This document shows, piece after piece, positions 1 through 7,205 of a DNA stretch of 12,498 bases (position 1 is the stretch's first letter; every line of letters begins with the position of its first letter). The DNA is from Chloroflexota bacterium. GTDB lineage: Bacteria; Chloroflexota; Limnocylindria; QHBO01. Location: positions 1 through 12,498 of the forward strand of contig JACCWY010000053.1 of the NCBI GenBank assembly GCA_013697395.1. The letters run 5' to 3'. Made by a program: the position numbers and the translations under genes. The notes below the pieces were generated by a model. That model was not told where the DNA came from. It saw nothing but the letters and a program-made list of their open reading frames with translations, and made no database searches.

Positions 1-37
1 AGCACTTCGGGGCCGGCTGCATGTCGATCTCGACCGG

Positions 38-1150
38 TCAGCCGCCCTTGACCTCGTCCCACAGCACGTCCTTCTCGGCCAATGAGAGCGAGTCCAGATC
101 CACGCCCCGAGCCCTCGCCAGGGCTTCGACGGAGCGATAGCGCGCCACCCAACGCTGGTTCGCCGCCCGCAGCGCCTCCTCTGGATCAACCTTCATCCAG
201 TTGGCGAGGTTGACGAGCGCGAAGAGCACGTCGCCTAGCTCGTGAAGCCGATCCTCGTCGGCCTCCGCCGCCCGGAGCTCCTCCAGCTCCTCCGCGACCT
301 TGTCCCATACACCCCCGATCGTGTCCCAGTCCCACCCAAGGGCCGATGCGCGCTCCTGGATCTCGCGGCTGCCCGCGAGCGCCGGCAGGGCGCGCGCGAC
401 GCCGCCGAAGGCACCCTCGGACTCCTTGCCTCGCTCGGCGCGTTCGTCGGCCTTGATCGCCTCCCAGTTCGCGAGCACCTCGTCGACGCCGCCGATCTCG
501 AGGCCACCGAAGACGTGCGGGTGGCGGCGCACGATCTTGCCGGCGATCGACCGATACACATCGGTCAGGTCGAAGGCCCCTTCCTCGGCGGCGAACTGAG
601 CGTGCAGAATGATCTGGAGCAGCAGGTCGCCGAGCTCCTCCGCGAGGTCGGCCGGTGTGCCCCGTTCGATGGCGTCGACCGTCTCGTACGCCTCCTCGAG
701 CAGGAAGGGGCGCAGGGTCATGTGGGTCTGCTTCCGATCCCAGGGACAGCCGCCCGGCGTGCGCAGTCGGCTGCTGATGGCGGCCATCCCGTGCGGGCTG
801 GCCAGGTTCTCGAGCGCGTCGAGCGGTGGTACCAGCCATGCGCTCGCCGAAATCGCGGCGTCGTCCAGCGCGGCGAGCCTGCGTCCCCGCCGGCCCGGCA
901 GCTCGAGCAGCTCATGGTCGAGCGGATAGAGCGAGGCGAGCACGGCACGGGGGCCCCGGCGGGCATGGCGCCCCGGCAGCACCTCGACGGCCGGGACCGG
1001 GCCGGCGTCGGCGAGGATGACGAGTGGCAGGGAGGGATCGAAGGCGACGCCCGGCAGCCAGCCGGCGGCGACGACCTGGACGCCGCGTGAAGGGTCGAGC
1101 CCGGCGGCTGCCAGGAGGTCGTCGACGCGGGGCGGCGCGCCGGAGGTCAT
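38..1150 (-). CDS. mazG: MazG-family nucleoside triphosphate pyrophosphohydrolase with N-terminal methylase-linker remnant
   Basis: MazG enzymes hydrolyse (d)NTPs to the monophosphate and pyrophosphate in the cytoplasm, cleaning the nucleotide pool. Two MazG-type helical modules are visible. The first, about residues 118-235, opens with TPGGCPWDRKQTH (131-143) and carries the metal-binding EExxE/ExxD pattern LLEEAYE (150-156) and EELGDLL (171-177). The second, about 255-345, has EELEEL (287-292) and HELGDVLFALVNLANW (303-318). This part is about the length of E. coli MazG (263 aa). The extra ~117 N-terminal residues (for example FDPSLPLVI, LYPLDHELLEL, LVPPL) resemble the linker that follows the SAM-dependent tetrapyrrole methylase domain in YabN-type fusions, but no methylase domain is present. 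The ATG at 1150 lies 4 bp after the stop of the upstream parvulin gene, so the two are probably cotranscribed. The family call is firm; the linker origin is inferred from remembered family patterns. Confidence 0.93.
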   Translation of the reverse strand: MTSGAPPRVDDLLAAAGLDPSRGVQVVAAGWLPGVAFDPSLPLVILADAGPVPAVEVLPGRHARRGPRAVLASLYPLDHELLELPGRRGRRLAALDDAAISASAWLVPPLDALENLASPHGMAAISSRLRTPGGCPWDRKQTHMTLRPFLLEEAYETVDAIERGTPADLAEELGDLLLQIILHAQFAAEEGAFDLTDVYRSIAGKIVRRHPHVFGGLEIGGVDEVLANWEAIKADERAERGKESEGAFGGVARALPALAGSREIQERASALGWDWDTIGGVWDKVAEELEELRAAEADEDRLHELGDVLFALVNLANWMKVDPEEALRAANQRWVARYRSVEALARARGVDLDSLSLAEKDVLWDEVKGG

Positions 1151-1154
1151 CGGC

Positions 1155-2885
1155 TCAGGTCTGGGTCGAGGATGCGAACTCGGGGTCCAGCCAGAACTCG
1201 ACCGGCGCCCGCACCTCCTGCTCGAGCCATCGATCGAAGCCCGAGGTGCGGATCTCCTCGAGTCGATCCTCCTCGATCTCGCGACGCTCGCTCGTCTCGA
1301 GCAGCTGGTAGATCGTGATCCCGGAGCTTCCGGCGTCGTGAGGCTCGCTGATCTCGCCCACCTCCTCGAGCCCGAACACGACCTCCTCGAGCCCCCGCTC
1401 GAGCTGGTAAGGGGCGACCCAGCCGAGCTCTCCGCCCTCGGCGGCCGTGGTGGGATCCTCGCTCAGCCTGGTGGCGACCTCGGCAAAGCTGTCGGGATCC
1501 TCCCGCAGCTGCTCGACCAGCTCGGCGGCGTGTGCCTGCGGGCTCGTGCGCTCCCCGGTCTTCTGGATGACATGCCAGCCGAAGTCGCTGCGCACCGGTT
1601 CGCTCAGCTCGCCGACCTCGAGGGCGGCCAGGGCGTCAGCGAACTCGGGGACAAACCCGGGATTGGCCGGGTCGTACCAGCCGAGGTCGCCTCCGCGCGC
1701 TCCGGAGCCGGTGTCGGCGCTGCGCTCCGCGGCGATCGCGAACCAGTCCGCGTCCGCCGCGCTGAGCTGCTCGTGAACTTCCTCCGCCTCTTCGAGGGCC
1801 GCGGCCCACTGCTCATCGGTTGCAGCGGCCTGGTCGGCGGCGTCGGGCAACGGCTGGATGAGCACGTGGCGCGCCCGCTCCTGTGGCACGACCGCAGCGG
1901 TGGGCGCGGCGATGAAGATCTGGGCCACTCGGCGCTGCGCGGCAGGCGAGACGACGACCTCCTCGCCGAAGTGTGCGCGGAACGCGTCGACCAGGAGCTC
2001 TTCGTGGACGTGGTCTCGGTAGGCGTCGTCGTCGACGTTCTGGTTGCGCAGCAGGCCGGCGAGCGGCCCGTCCGTCGTGCGCTCGCGACGGTCGAGCAGC
2101 TCGACCAGCGCATACCCGGTGTCGGTCTCGACCGGACCCACGACGTCCCCCACCTCCGCATCGGCGAGCGCCTCGAAGTACTCGCGGTACGACGTGTCCT
2201 CGGCGTTGAACCAGCCGAGGAGCCCGCCGGACGAGGCGGTGGCGTCATCGCTCACCTCCGTTGCCACCGTGTCGAATTCCTCGCCGCCCTCGATCCGATC
2301 CCTGGCCGCCTCGACCTCCTCGAGGGCGGCCGCCCGCTGCTCCTCGGTCGGCTCAGCATCCGGCTCGGCGTCATCGGGGAGTGCAGCTACCGCGATGAGC
2401 TGCGCGAGCACCCGCTCGGGCAGGGTGTGCCGCAGGAAGATGTCCGCGTCGACCTCATCCCCTCCGACGCTGACGCCGTACGCGTCCGCCTGGCTGGCCA
2501 GGATGGCCCCGTCCACCAGGGAGGTCGCGGCGCTCGCGTCGAGATCCGCCAGGCCCGCCGTGATCTGCTCGATCTGCTGCTGAATCAGCTGGTCCCGCGG
2601 CCCGCCGAGCTGGGCCTGCAGCTCGCTGAGGGTCGAGGTCGTCTCGGCGATCAGGATGCGGCGGCGCTCGTCGAGGTCCGAACGGTCATAGGTCGTGCCG
2701 GCGATCGATGCCACCGGCTGAAGGTGCGCCTCCCAGTAGCCATTCCAGGCCGCCGCGCCGAAGATGCCCAGCGCGAGGGCGATGGCAAGAGCGAAGGCGC
2801 CCACGATGAGCTGCTGCGTGCGAAGCTCATCCTGCCAGCGTGGGCGGTGTTTTCGGTCGAGGACGGGTCGAGATCGAAAGCTCAT
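1155..2885 (-). CDS. Membrane-anchored peptidyl-prolyl isomerase with three parvulin-like modules (SurA/PrsA/PpiC type)
   Basis: This 576-aa protein probably acts outside the membrane as a foldase or chaperone for exported proteins. Residues 1-25 are basic or polar, and 26-47 form one hydrophobic helix (signal anchor) with no clear cleavage site. An acidic SurA-like helical region (about 60-180) follows. Three parvulin-like units are visible: about 185-268 with GGLLGWF (220-226), about 338-445 with ARHVLIQ (338-344) and GGDLGWY (398-404), and about 452-535 with GGELGWV (484-490). Only the middle unit has the full opening strand ARHVLIQ and the closing GWHVIQ (436-441); the outer two look shortened, so they may bind substrate without isomerase activity. 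The C-terminal tail has RTSGFDRWLEQE, typical of PpiC proteins. The gene starts at the ATG at 2885, which overlaps the stop of a possible small ORF, and sits 4 bp before mazG. No Lipobox cysteine was seen. Confidence 0.88.
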   Translation of the reverse strand: MSFRSRPVLDRKHRPRWQDELRTQQLIVGAFALAIALALGIFGAAAWNGYWEAHLQPVASIAGTTYDRSDLDERRRILIAETTSTLSELQAQLGGPRDQLIQQQIEQITAGLADLDASAATSLVDGAILASQADAYGVSVGGDEVDADIFLRHTLPERVLAQLIAVAALPDDAEPDAEPTEEQRAAALEEVEAARDRIEGGEEFDTVATEVSDDATASSGGLLGWFNAEDTSYREYFEALADAEVGDVVGPVETDTGYALVELLDRRERTTDGPLAGLLRNQNVDDDAYRDHVHEELLVDAFRAHFGEEVVVSPAAQRRVAQIFIAAPTAAVVPQERARHVLIQPLPDAADQAAATDEQWAAALEEAEEVHEQLSAADADWFAIAAERSADTGSGARGGDLGWYDPANPGFVPEFADALAALEVGELSEPVRSDFGWHVIQKTGERTSPQAHAAELVEQLREDPDSFAEVATRLSEDPTTAAEGGELGWVAPYQLERGLEEVVFGLEEVGEISEPHDAGSSGITIYQLLETSERREIEEDRLEEIRTSGFDRWLEQEVRAPVEFWLDPEFASSTQT

Positions 2886-2989
2886 TGGCTCGTGGTCATG
2901 CGGCGGCTCGGCTGCGGCCGTCGCGGCCGCTGGTCCGGGCGAGGCGCCATGCTAGCCGATGCGGTTCGGGGCCGCACGGCCCCCATCAT
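2882..2989 (-). CDS. Possible 35-aa small ORF bridging the glycosyltransferase and parvulin genes
   Basis: The ~100 bp between the glycosyltransferase stop and the parvulin start hold an open frame of 35 codons that overlaps both neighbours by exactly 4 bp. Its ATG (2989-2987) overlaps the upstream TGA (2988-2986), and its TGA (2884-2882) overlaps the downstream ATG (2885-2883). The peptide starts MMGAVRPRTASAS and ends RRMTTSQ; it has about 8 Arg and many Pro, and no hydrophobic segment. About 83 % of its third codon positions are G or C, close to coding level here. A GGAG (2993-2990) abuts the first ATG, which is poor spacing, so translation would depend on coupling. The same frame stays open upstream inside the glycosyltransferase gene, so chance is a real alternative. 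No function is suggested. Confidence 0.33.
   Translation of the reverse strand: MMGAVRPRTASASMAPRPDQRPRRPQPSRRMTTSQ
2914..2930. repeat. GC-rich hairpin (6-bp stem, 5-nt loop)
   Basis: GCGGCC at 2914-2919 can pair with GGCCGC at 2925-2930 around the loop GTCGC. It lies in the short leader of the parvulin gene, within the possible small ORF. It may shape translation there or may only reflect base composition. Confidence 0.35.
2968..2983 (-). terminator. GC hairpin just after the glycosyltransferase stop; candidate weak terminator or attenuator
   Basis: GGGGCC (2968-2973) and GGCCCC (2978-2983) form a 6-bp perfect stem with a 4-nt loop, beginning 3 nt after the glycosyltransferase stop codon. 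There is no T-run on the minus strand after it, so it is not a classical intrinsic terminator. It could be an attenuator, an RNA-stability element or a processing site between the glycan genes and the parvulin-mazG pair. Confidence 0.3.
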
Positions 2990-3774
2990 CTCCGCAGGAA
3001 CGCGTCGCGGATGGCTCCCCAGCGCAGCCCGAGGACGAGGAGCATTGCCTCGCGGACGATCCCGCCGTTCATTTTCGAGGTGCCTGCGACGCGCTCGCGG
3101 AAGGTGATCGGTACCTCGACGATCCGGGCGCCACGCCGGTGTGCCCACCAGGTCGTCTCCACCTGGAACCCGTACCCGGAGCCGCTCGTCTCGCGCAGGC
3201 GAATGGCGTCCAGGAGCTCGCGACGCCAGGCCTTGAAGCCCCCGGTGAGATCGTGGTACGGGAGCAGGAGCACGGTCCGGGCGAACAGCGTCCCCCCGCG
3301 GCTGATGAGCTCGCGGCGGCGGGACCAGCCGACCGTGCCCCCACCGCGCATGTAGCGCGTGCCGAGCACGAGGTCGGCGTTCTGCATCAGCGGCGCGAGG
3401 AGGCTCGGGAGCACGTTCGGGTCGTGGCTGAAGTCGGCGTCCATCTGCACGACCGCACGCGTCTCGGGGCGCTCGAGGACCCAGCGGAAGCCGTCGCGGT
3501 AGGCGACGCCGAGTCCTTCCTTGTTCGGCCGATGCAGGACCGATACGCGGGCTTCACGCGCCGACAGCGTGTCGGCCAGCTCCCCGGTTCCGTCGGGCGA
3601 GCTGTCGTCGACGACGAGGAGGGATCCCTCCGGCAGGGCGGCGAGGATGGCGGCCGCCATCCGCTCGAGGTTCTCCCGCTCGTTGTACGTGGGCAGCACC
3701 ACCCAAACGCCACGCCCGGCGGCCAGCCCGACGCTCGGTGTGGGTGGCGCCGGGTCAGCGTCCGATGCCGACAT
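2986..3774 (-). CDS. Family 2 glycosyltransferase, polyprenol-phosphate mannose synthase-like (DPM1/Ppm1 type)
   Basis: Enzymes of this GT-A family move a sugar, usually mannose from GDP-mannose, onto polyprenyl phosphate at the inner membrane face to give a lipid-linked donor. Seen here: PTYNERENL (28-36), VVDDSSPDGT (54-63), metal-binding DADFSHDP (112-119), GTRYMRGG (138-145), DLTGGFKAWRR (175-185), GYGFQVE (200-206) and RVAGTSKM (228-235). These are the DPM1-like hallmarks in the usual order. The protein is 262 aa, ends soon after the catalytic domain and has no C-terminal GtrA-like membrane segments, so it would be a soluble or peripheral enzyme. It overlaps the upstream dehydrogenase gene by 20 bp, which ties it to the sugar-nucleotide genes. 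Its sugar could therefore be something other than mannose; substrate cannot be read from the sequence. Confidence 0.9.
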   Translation of the reverse strand: MSASDADPAPPTPSVGLAAGRGVWVVLPTYNERENLERMAAAILAALPEGSLLVVDDSSPDGTGELADTLSAREARVSVLHRPNKEGLGVAYRDGFRWVLERPETRAVVQMDADFSHDPNVLPSLLAPLMQNADLVLGTRYMRGGGTVGWSRRRELISRGGTLFARTVLLLPYHDLTGGFKAWRRELLDAIRLRETSGSGYGFQVETTWWAHRRGARIVEVPITFRERVAGTSKMNGGIVREAMLLVLGLRWGAIRDAFLRR

Positions 3775-5032
3775 ACCCGATCCCGGCGCGCTCGAACCGA
3801 TCGCGGTCGATGGCGTTGCGCCCGTCGACGAACAGCTTCAGCCCGGGGATCGCGCCCGGGTCCATCTCGAGGTACGCCTCGTGCGCCGCCTGGAGGACGG
3901 CGACCCGGATCGTCTCGGGGTGGTCGAGGTCGTACGGCTCGAAGCCGAGGCGCCGCAGGTGCTCGGCGTCGAAGTATGGATCGTGGCCGTAGACGCGCGC
4001 GCCGGCGGCCAGGAGCTCGTCGCGCAGCGGAAATGCGGAGCTGAACGCATCCTCGCGCACGTCGCCGCGGTAGGCGATGCCGAGCACCAGCACCGGCTGC
4101 CCGTCGAGCGATCCGAGCCGGTCCTCGATCATGTCGATCGTGAACGCGCCCATGCCCTGGTTGATCTCCCGCGCCAGGGGCGGGATGCGCATGTCCGGAT
4201 CGTCGTTGAACAGGAAGTGCGGGTAGACCGGGATGCAGTGGCCGCCGACGCCGACGCCCGGCTGGTGGATGTGGCTGTACGGCTGCGAGTTGGCGGCCTC
4301 GATCACCTCGGTGACGTCGATCGCCTGGCGCGATGCGAAGCGCGCCAGCTCGTTGGCATACGCGATGTTGATGTCGCGGTACGTCGTCTCGGCAAGCTTC
4401 ACCATCTCCGCCGCCTCGGCGCTGGCCACGGCGCGCACCTCGGTCCCCTCCTCGAGGGCAGCCTCGTAGAAGGCCACCGCACGTCGCGCGCTCTCCTCGC
4501 TGGTCCCGCCCACGATCTTCGGATAGCGGCGCAGGTCCAGGAGGACGCGCCCGACCAGCACGCGCTCGGGGGAGAAGGCCAGGAAGAGGTCCTGGTCCAG
4601 CGTGCGGCCGCTGCCCGCGGCCAGCATCGGCCCAAAGCGATCTCGGGTCGTGCCGACGGGCAGGGTCGTCTCGTAGATCACGAGCGCCCCGCTGCCGAGG
4701 TTTCGGGCAACGTCCCGGGTGGCCGCGTCGATCGGGCCGAACTCGATCTGCCGCTCGGCGTCGACGACGACCGGGACGATGACCACGACCGTCTCCGCGT
4801 CGCCGAATCCCGAGGGATCCCGCCAGGTCGTGGCGCGCAGCCTGCCGGCCGCGACCAGGTCCGGGACGCGGTCCACCAGGGCCTGCTCGTCGACGTGCGG
4901 CGACTCGCCGCGATTGAGGGTGTCGACCAGTCCCGTATCGATGTCGACGCCGAGCACGTCGTGCCCGCGCGACGCGTACTGGACCGCCAGCGGCAGGCCG
5001 ATGTGGCCGAGCCCCACGACGGCGATCCTCAC
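3755..5032 (-). CDS. UDP-N-acetyl-hexosamine 6-dehydrogenase (WbpA/WecC-like nucleotide sugar dehydrogenase)
   Basis: This cytoplasmic enzyme should oxidise C6 of a UDP-N-acetylhexosamine to the uronic acid with two NAD+. Visible motifs are the Rossmann loop GLGHIGLP (7-14), YETTLPVGTT (120-129), SPERVLVG (154-161), the K212-led KLAETTYRDINIAYANEL helix, the catalytic loop GVGVGGHCIPVYP (259-271) with nucleophile Cys266, GIAYRGDVREDAFSSA (318-333) in the third domain, and VDGRN (402-406). The length of 425 aa is normal. The start is a GTG at 5032 within a GTGA overlap with the preceding stop, and a GAGGTG ribosome site lies 5 nt upstream (5038-5043). With its neighbours it fits step 1 of the WbpA-B-E-D route (UDP-GlcNAc to UDP-GlcNAcA). 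UDP-ManNAc or other UDP-HexNAc is the main alternative substrate. Confidence 0.92.
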   Translation of the reverse strand: MRIAVVGLGHIGLPLAVQYASRGHDVLGVDIDTGLVDTLNRGESPHVDEQALVDRVPDLVAAGRLRATTWRDPSGFGDAETVVVIVPVVVDAERQIEFGPIDAATRDVARNLGSGALVIYETTLPVGTTRDRFGPMLAAGSGRTLDQDLFLAFSPERVLVGRVLLDLRRYPKIVGGTSEESARRAVAFYEAALEEGTEVRAVASAEAAEMVKLAETTYRDINIAYANELARFASRQAIDVTEVIEAANSQPYSHIHQPGVGVGGHCIPVYPHFLFNDDPDMRIPPLAREINQGMGAFTIDMIEDRLGSLDGQPVLVLGIAYRGDVREDAFSSAFPLRDELLAAGARVYGHDPYFDAEHLRRLGFEPYDLDHPETIRVAVLQAAHEAYLEMDPGAIPGLKLFVDGRNAIDRDRFERAGIGYVGIGR

Positions 5033-6090
5033 GAGAGCACCTCGGCCAGCGCGCGGCCGTCGATCACCTGGCCGGTGTCCGCCGACTCGACCATCTTGCG
5101 TGCCAGCAGGAGCGCCACCATCGCGTCGTGCGGCTCGACCGGCGGCGGGCCCTCCTCTCGCACCGCCTGTGCGAAGGCGGTCAGCTCGACCACCAGCGGC
5201 TCCTCCCTTCGGATCAGCCGCCGCGTCATCTCGCCCTCAGCCACCGACGTGACCGGTACACCCGTGCCATCGTCACCGCGCCGCCGCCACACCTGGGCGG
5301 CATCGAGATTGGCGTAGAAGATGAGATCCTGGTCGATGTAGTCGGCGACGTACATGCCGCGCTCGCCGGTCACGGTGAGCGTCCGCCGCTTGGTCGGTGT
5401 CAACCAGTTGATGTCGAGGATGCCGATCACGCCGTTCGCGAACTTCATGATGCCGTTGAAGAGATCCTCGTGCTCCGTGTGGATGCGTCGCTCCGTCTCG
5501 GCGTAGATGCGAATGGGCTCTGAGCCGACCAGGTAGCGCATGATGTCGAGGTCGTGCGGCGCGAGGTCGACCACCACGCCGACGTCGCGGATGCGTGCCG
5601 GAAATGGCCCGAGCCGCGTGGCGTGGATCTGGAAGATTCGGCCGAGCTCGCCCGCCACGAGCCGGCGGCGCAGCTCTCGCATGGCCGGATTGAACCGCTC
5701 GATATGCCCGACCGTCAGCATGCGCTCCGCCTCGGCCGCGGCCGCGATCATGCTGGTCGCCTCCTCGCGCGTGGCGGCGATCGGCTTCTCGACCAGCACG
5801 TTCGCCCCGGCGCGCAGTGCTGCCAGGGTGACCGGCAGGTGCAGGCTCGTCGGCGCGACAATGCTGACCAGGTCGAGCTCTTCCTGCGCGAACATGCGCT
5901 CGGCGTCGGCGTAGCCGCGGGCGCGCCGGCCGGCCGTCGTCCGTCGAAGCGTGTCGGGATCGGGATCCGCCGTGGCCACCAACTCGACGCCCGGCACCGA
6001 CTCGTCCCAGACGCGAACGTGGTGGCGCCCCATCATCCCCAGGCCGACGACGCCGGCGCGCAAGGGCCGCGGCTGCGGGGCGGCGCTCAT
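5029..6090 (-). CDS. Gfo/Idh/MocA oxidoreductase, UDP-sugar 3-dehydrogenase (WbpB/GnnA-like)
   Basis: The likely reaction is NAD-dependent oxidation of C3 of a UDP-N-acetylglucosamine-type sugar to the 3-keto form, the substrate for the neighbouring aminotransferase. Seen: N-terminal Rossmann motif GVVGLGMMGRHH (13-24), VEKPIA (100-105) with the family's key lysine at 102, GHIERFNP (128-135), and RIRDVGVVVDLAPHDLDIMRY (167-186) with the expected His179 near the nicotinamide. At 353 aa it is of usual length. The start ATG (6090-6088) overlaps the aminotransferase stop by 4 bp (ATGA), with no good ribosome site of its own, so coupling is likely. The motif set also resembles GnnA, which acts on UDP-GlcNAc before C6 oxidation; the adjacent C6 dehydrogenase and WbpD-like acetyltransferase favour the WbpB role. 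The family is sure, the exact substrate inferred. Confidence 0.9.
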   Translation of the reverse strand: MSAAPQPRPLRAGVVGLGMMGRHHVRVWDESVPGVELVATADPDPDTLRRTTAGRRARGYADAERMFAQEELDLVSIVAPTSLHLPVTLAALRAGANVLVEKPIAATREEATSMIAAAAEAERMLTVGHIERFNPAMRELRRRLVAGELGRIFQIHATRLGPFPARIRDVGVVVDLAPHDLDIMRYLVGSEPIRIYAETERRIHTEHEDLFNGIMKFANGVIGILDINWLTPTKRRTLTVTGERGMYVADYIDQDLIFYANLDAAQVWRRRGDDGTGVPVTSVAEGEMTRRLIRREEPLVVELTAFAQAVREEGPPPVEPHDAMVALLLARKMVESADTGQVIDGRALAEVLS

Positions 6091-7205
6091 CGGCCCGCGG
6101 CCCCGGCCTCGGCACCCGCGTGCAGGGCTCCCAGCTCGTCGGCGGTCATGTTCACGGCATCGATCACCTTCGCCACCTCGTCATCGCTGAGCGACGGGTG
6201 GACCGGGATGCTGAGCACCTGCGCGGTCACCAGATCGGTCACCGGCACCGTCTCGGACCCGTAGCCGAGCGCCAGGAACGGCTTCTGGCGATGGACCGGG
6301 ATGGGGTAGTAGATGGCGCTGCCGACGCCGCGCTCCCTCAGCTTCTCGGCGAAGGCGTCTCGCTCGTTCACCCGGATCGTGTACTGGTGGTAGACGTGCG
6401 TCACGCCGGGCCGGACCCATGGCGTGATCACGCCCCGCAGCTCGACGTCATAGCGCGCCGCAATGGCGCGGCGGCGCTCGTTTGCGGCGGGCAGCTTCGG
6501 AAGCTGCGCCAGGCCGATGGCAGCCGCGATGTCGGTCATGCGGAAGTTGTAGCCGACGACGTCGTGGTGGTAGCGGACCTTCATGCCGTGCTCGCGCAGG
6601 AGCCGGACGCGCTCGGCCAGCTCGCCGTCGTCCGTGGTCAGCATGCCGCCCTCGCCCGTCGTCATGTTCTTGGTCGGGTAGAAGCTGAAGGTACCGGCGC
6701 CCCAGGTGCCGCACATGCGCCTGCCGACCGCGGCCCCGTGAGCCTGGCAGGCATCCTCGACGACCGCCAGGCCGTGCCGCTCGGCGATGGCGCTGACGGC
6801 AGGCATGTCCGCGGGCTGGCCGTACAGGCTGACCGGCATGATCGCCTTCGTGCGGTCGGTGATGGCTGCCTCGATCAGCTCGACGTCGATCGTGAAGTCG
6901 CGCTCGTCGATGTCCACGAGGACCGGGCGCGCTCCGGTGTACAGGACGCTGTTCGCGCTGGCGATGAACGTGAACGGCACCGTGATGACCTCGTCGCCGG
7001 GACCGATCCCGTAACCGAGCAGCGCGAGGTGCAGCGCCGTCGTCCCCGAGCTCGTTGCCACCGCGTGGCCGGCGCCGATGAAGGCGGCGAACTCCTCCTC
7101 CAGCTCGCGGACGCGCGGGCCCTGGGCCAGCAGGCCGGAGCCCATCGCGTCCCAGACGCGCTCCTTCTCCTCCTCCCCCATCTGCGGCCGAGCGATCGGG
7201 ATCAC
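6087..7205 (-). CDS. DegT/DnrJ/EryC1-family PLP aminotransferase (WbpE-like)
   Basis: The predicted role is glutamate-dependent amination of a UDP-3-keto sugar at C3. Numbered from the GTG at 7205 (372 aa): SSGTTALHLAL (52-62) binds PLP phosphate, VVEDACQAHGA (148-158) holds Asp151 that contacts the pyridine nitrogen, SFYPTK (174-179) supplies the Schiff-base Lys179, and NFRMTDIAAAIG (220-231) is the family's conserved helix start. I chose GTG 7205 rather than the longer frame from 7295 because GTG overlaps the acetyltransferase stop (GTGA, 7205-7202), has GGAGG 7 nt upstream (7217-7213), and makes the protein begin MIPIARPQMG, the typical DegT N-terminus; the extra residues would be an Arg-rich stretch. 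It lies between the WbpD-like and WbpB-like genes, as expected for the UDP-GlcNAc3NAcA route. Confidence 0.93.
   Translation of the reverse strand: MIPIARPQMGEEEKERVWDAMGSGLLAQGPRVRELEEEFAAFIGAGHAVATSSGTTALHLALLGYGIGPGDEVITVPFTFIASANSVLYTGARPVLVDIDERDFTIDVELIEAAITDRTKAIMPVSLYGQPADMPAVSAIAERHGLAVVEDACQAHGAAVGRRMCGTWGAGTFSFYPTKNMTTGEGGMLTTDDGELAERVRLLREHGMKVRYHHDVVGYNFRMTDIAAAIGLAQLPKLPAANERRRAIAARYDVELRGVITPWVRPGVTHVYHQYTIRVNERDAFAEKLRERGVGSAIYYPIPVHRQKPFLALGYGSETVPVTDLVTAQVLSIPVHPSLSDDEVAKVIDAVNMTADELGALHAGAEAGAAGR

Noticed and set aside
1..22. Possible start of a next minus-strand gene (ATG at 22-20, peptide MQPAPKC)
   Set aside because: Only seven codons are visible before the window edge and the ribosome site is weak, so it cannot be supported.
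2949..2977. TAGCAT on the minus strand as a -10 for a parvulin promoter
   Set aside because: No -35-like hexamer is found 16-18 bp upstream; the position is occupied by a GC hairpin.
1017..3107. Long plus-strand open frame (about 696 codons) opposite the parvulin gene
   Set aside because: High GC makes stop codons rare on the opposite strand. The translation is low-complexity and Arg/Glu/Leu-rich with no family motif, while the minus-strand product has clear domains.
3521..5317. Long plus-strand open frame (about 598 codons) opposite the dehydrogenase
   Set aside because: It is antisense to a well-supported WbpA-like gene with all motifs; its translation has no recognisable domain.
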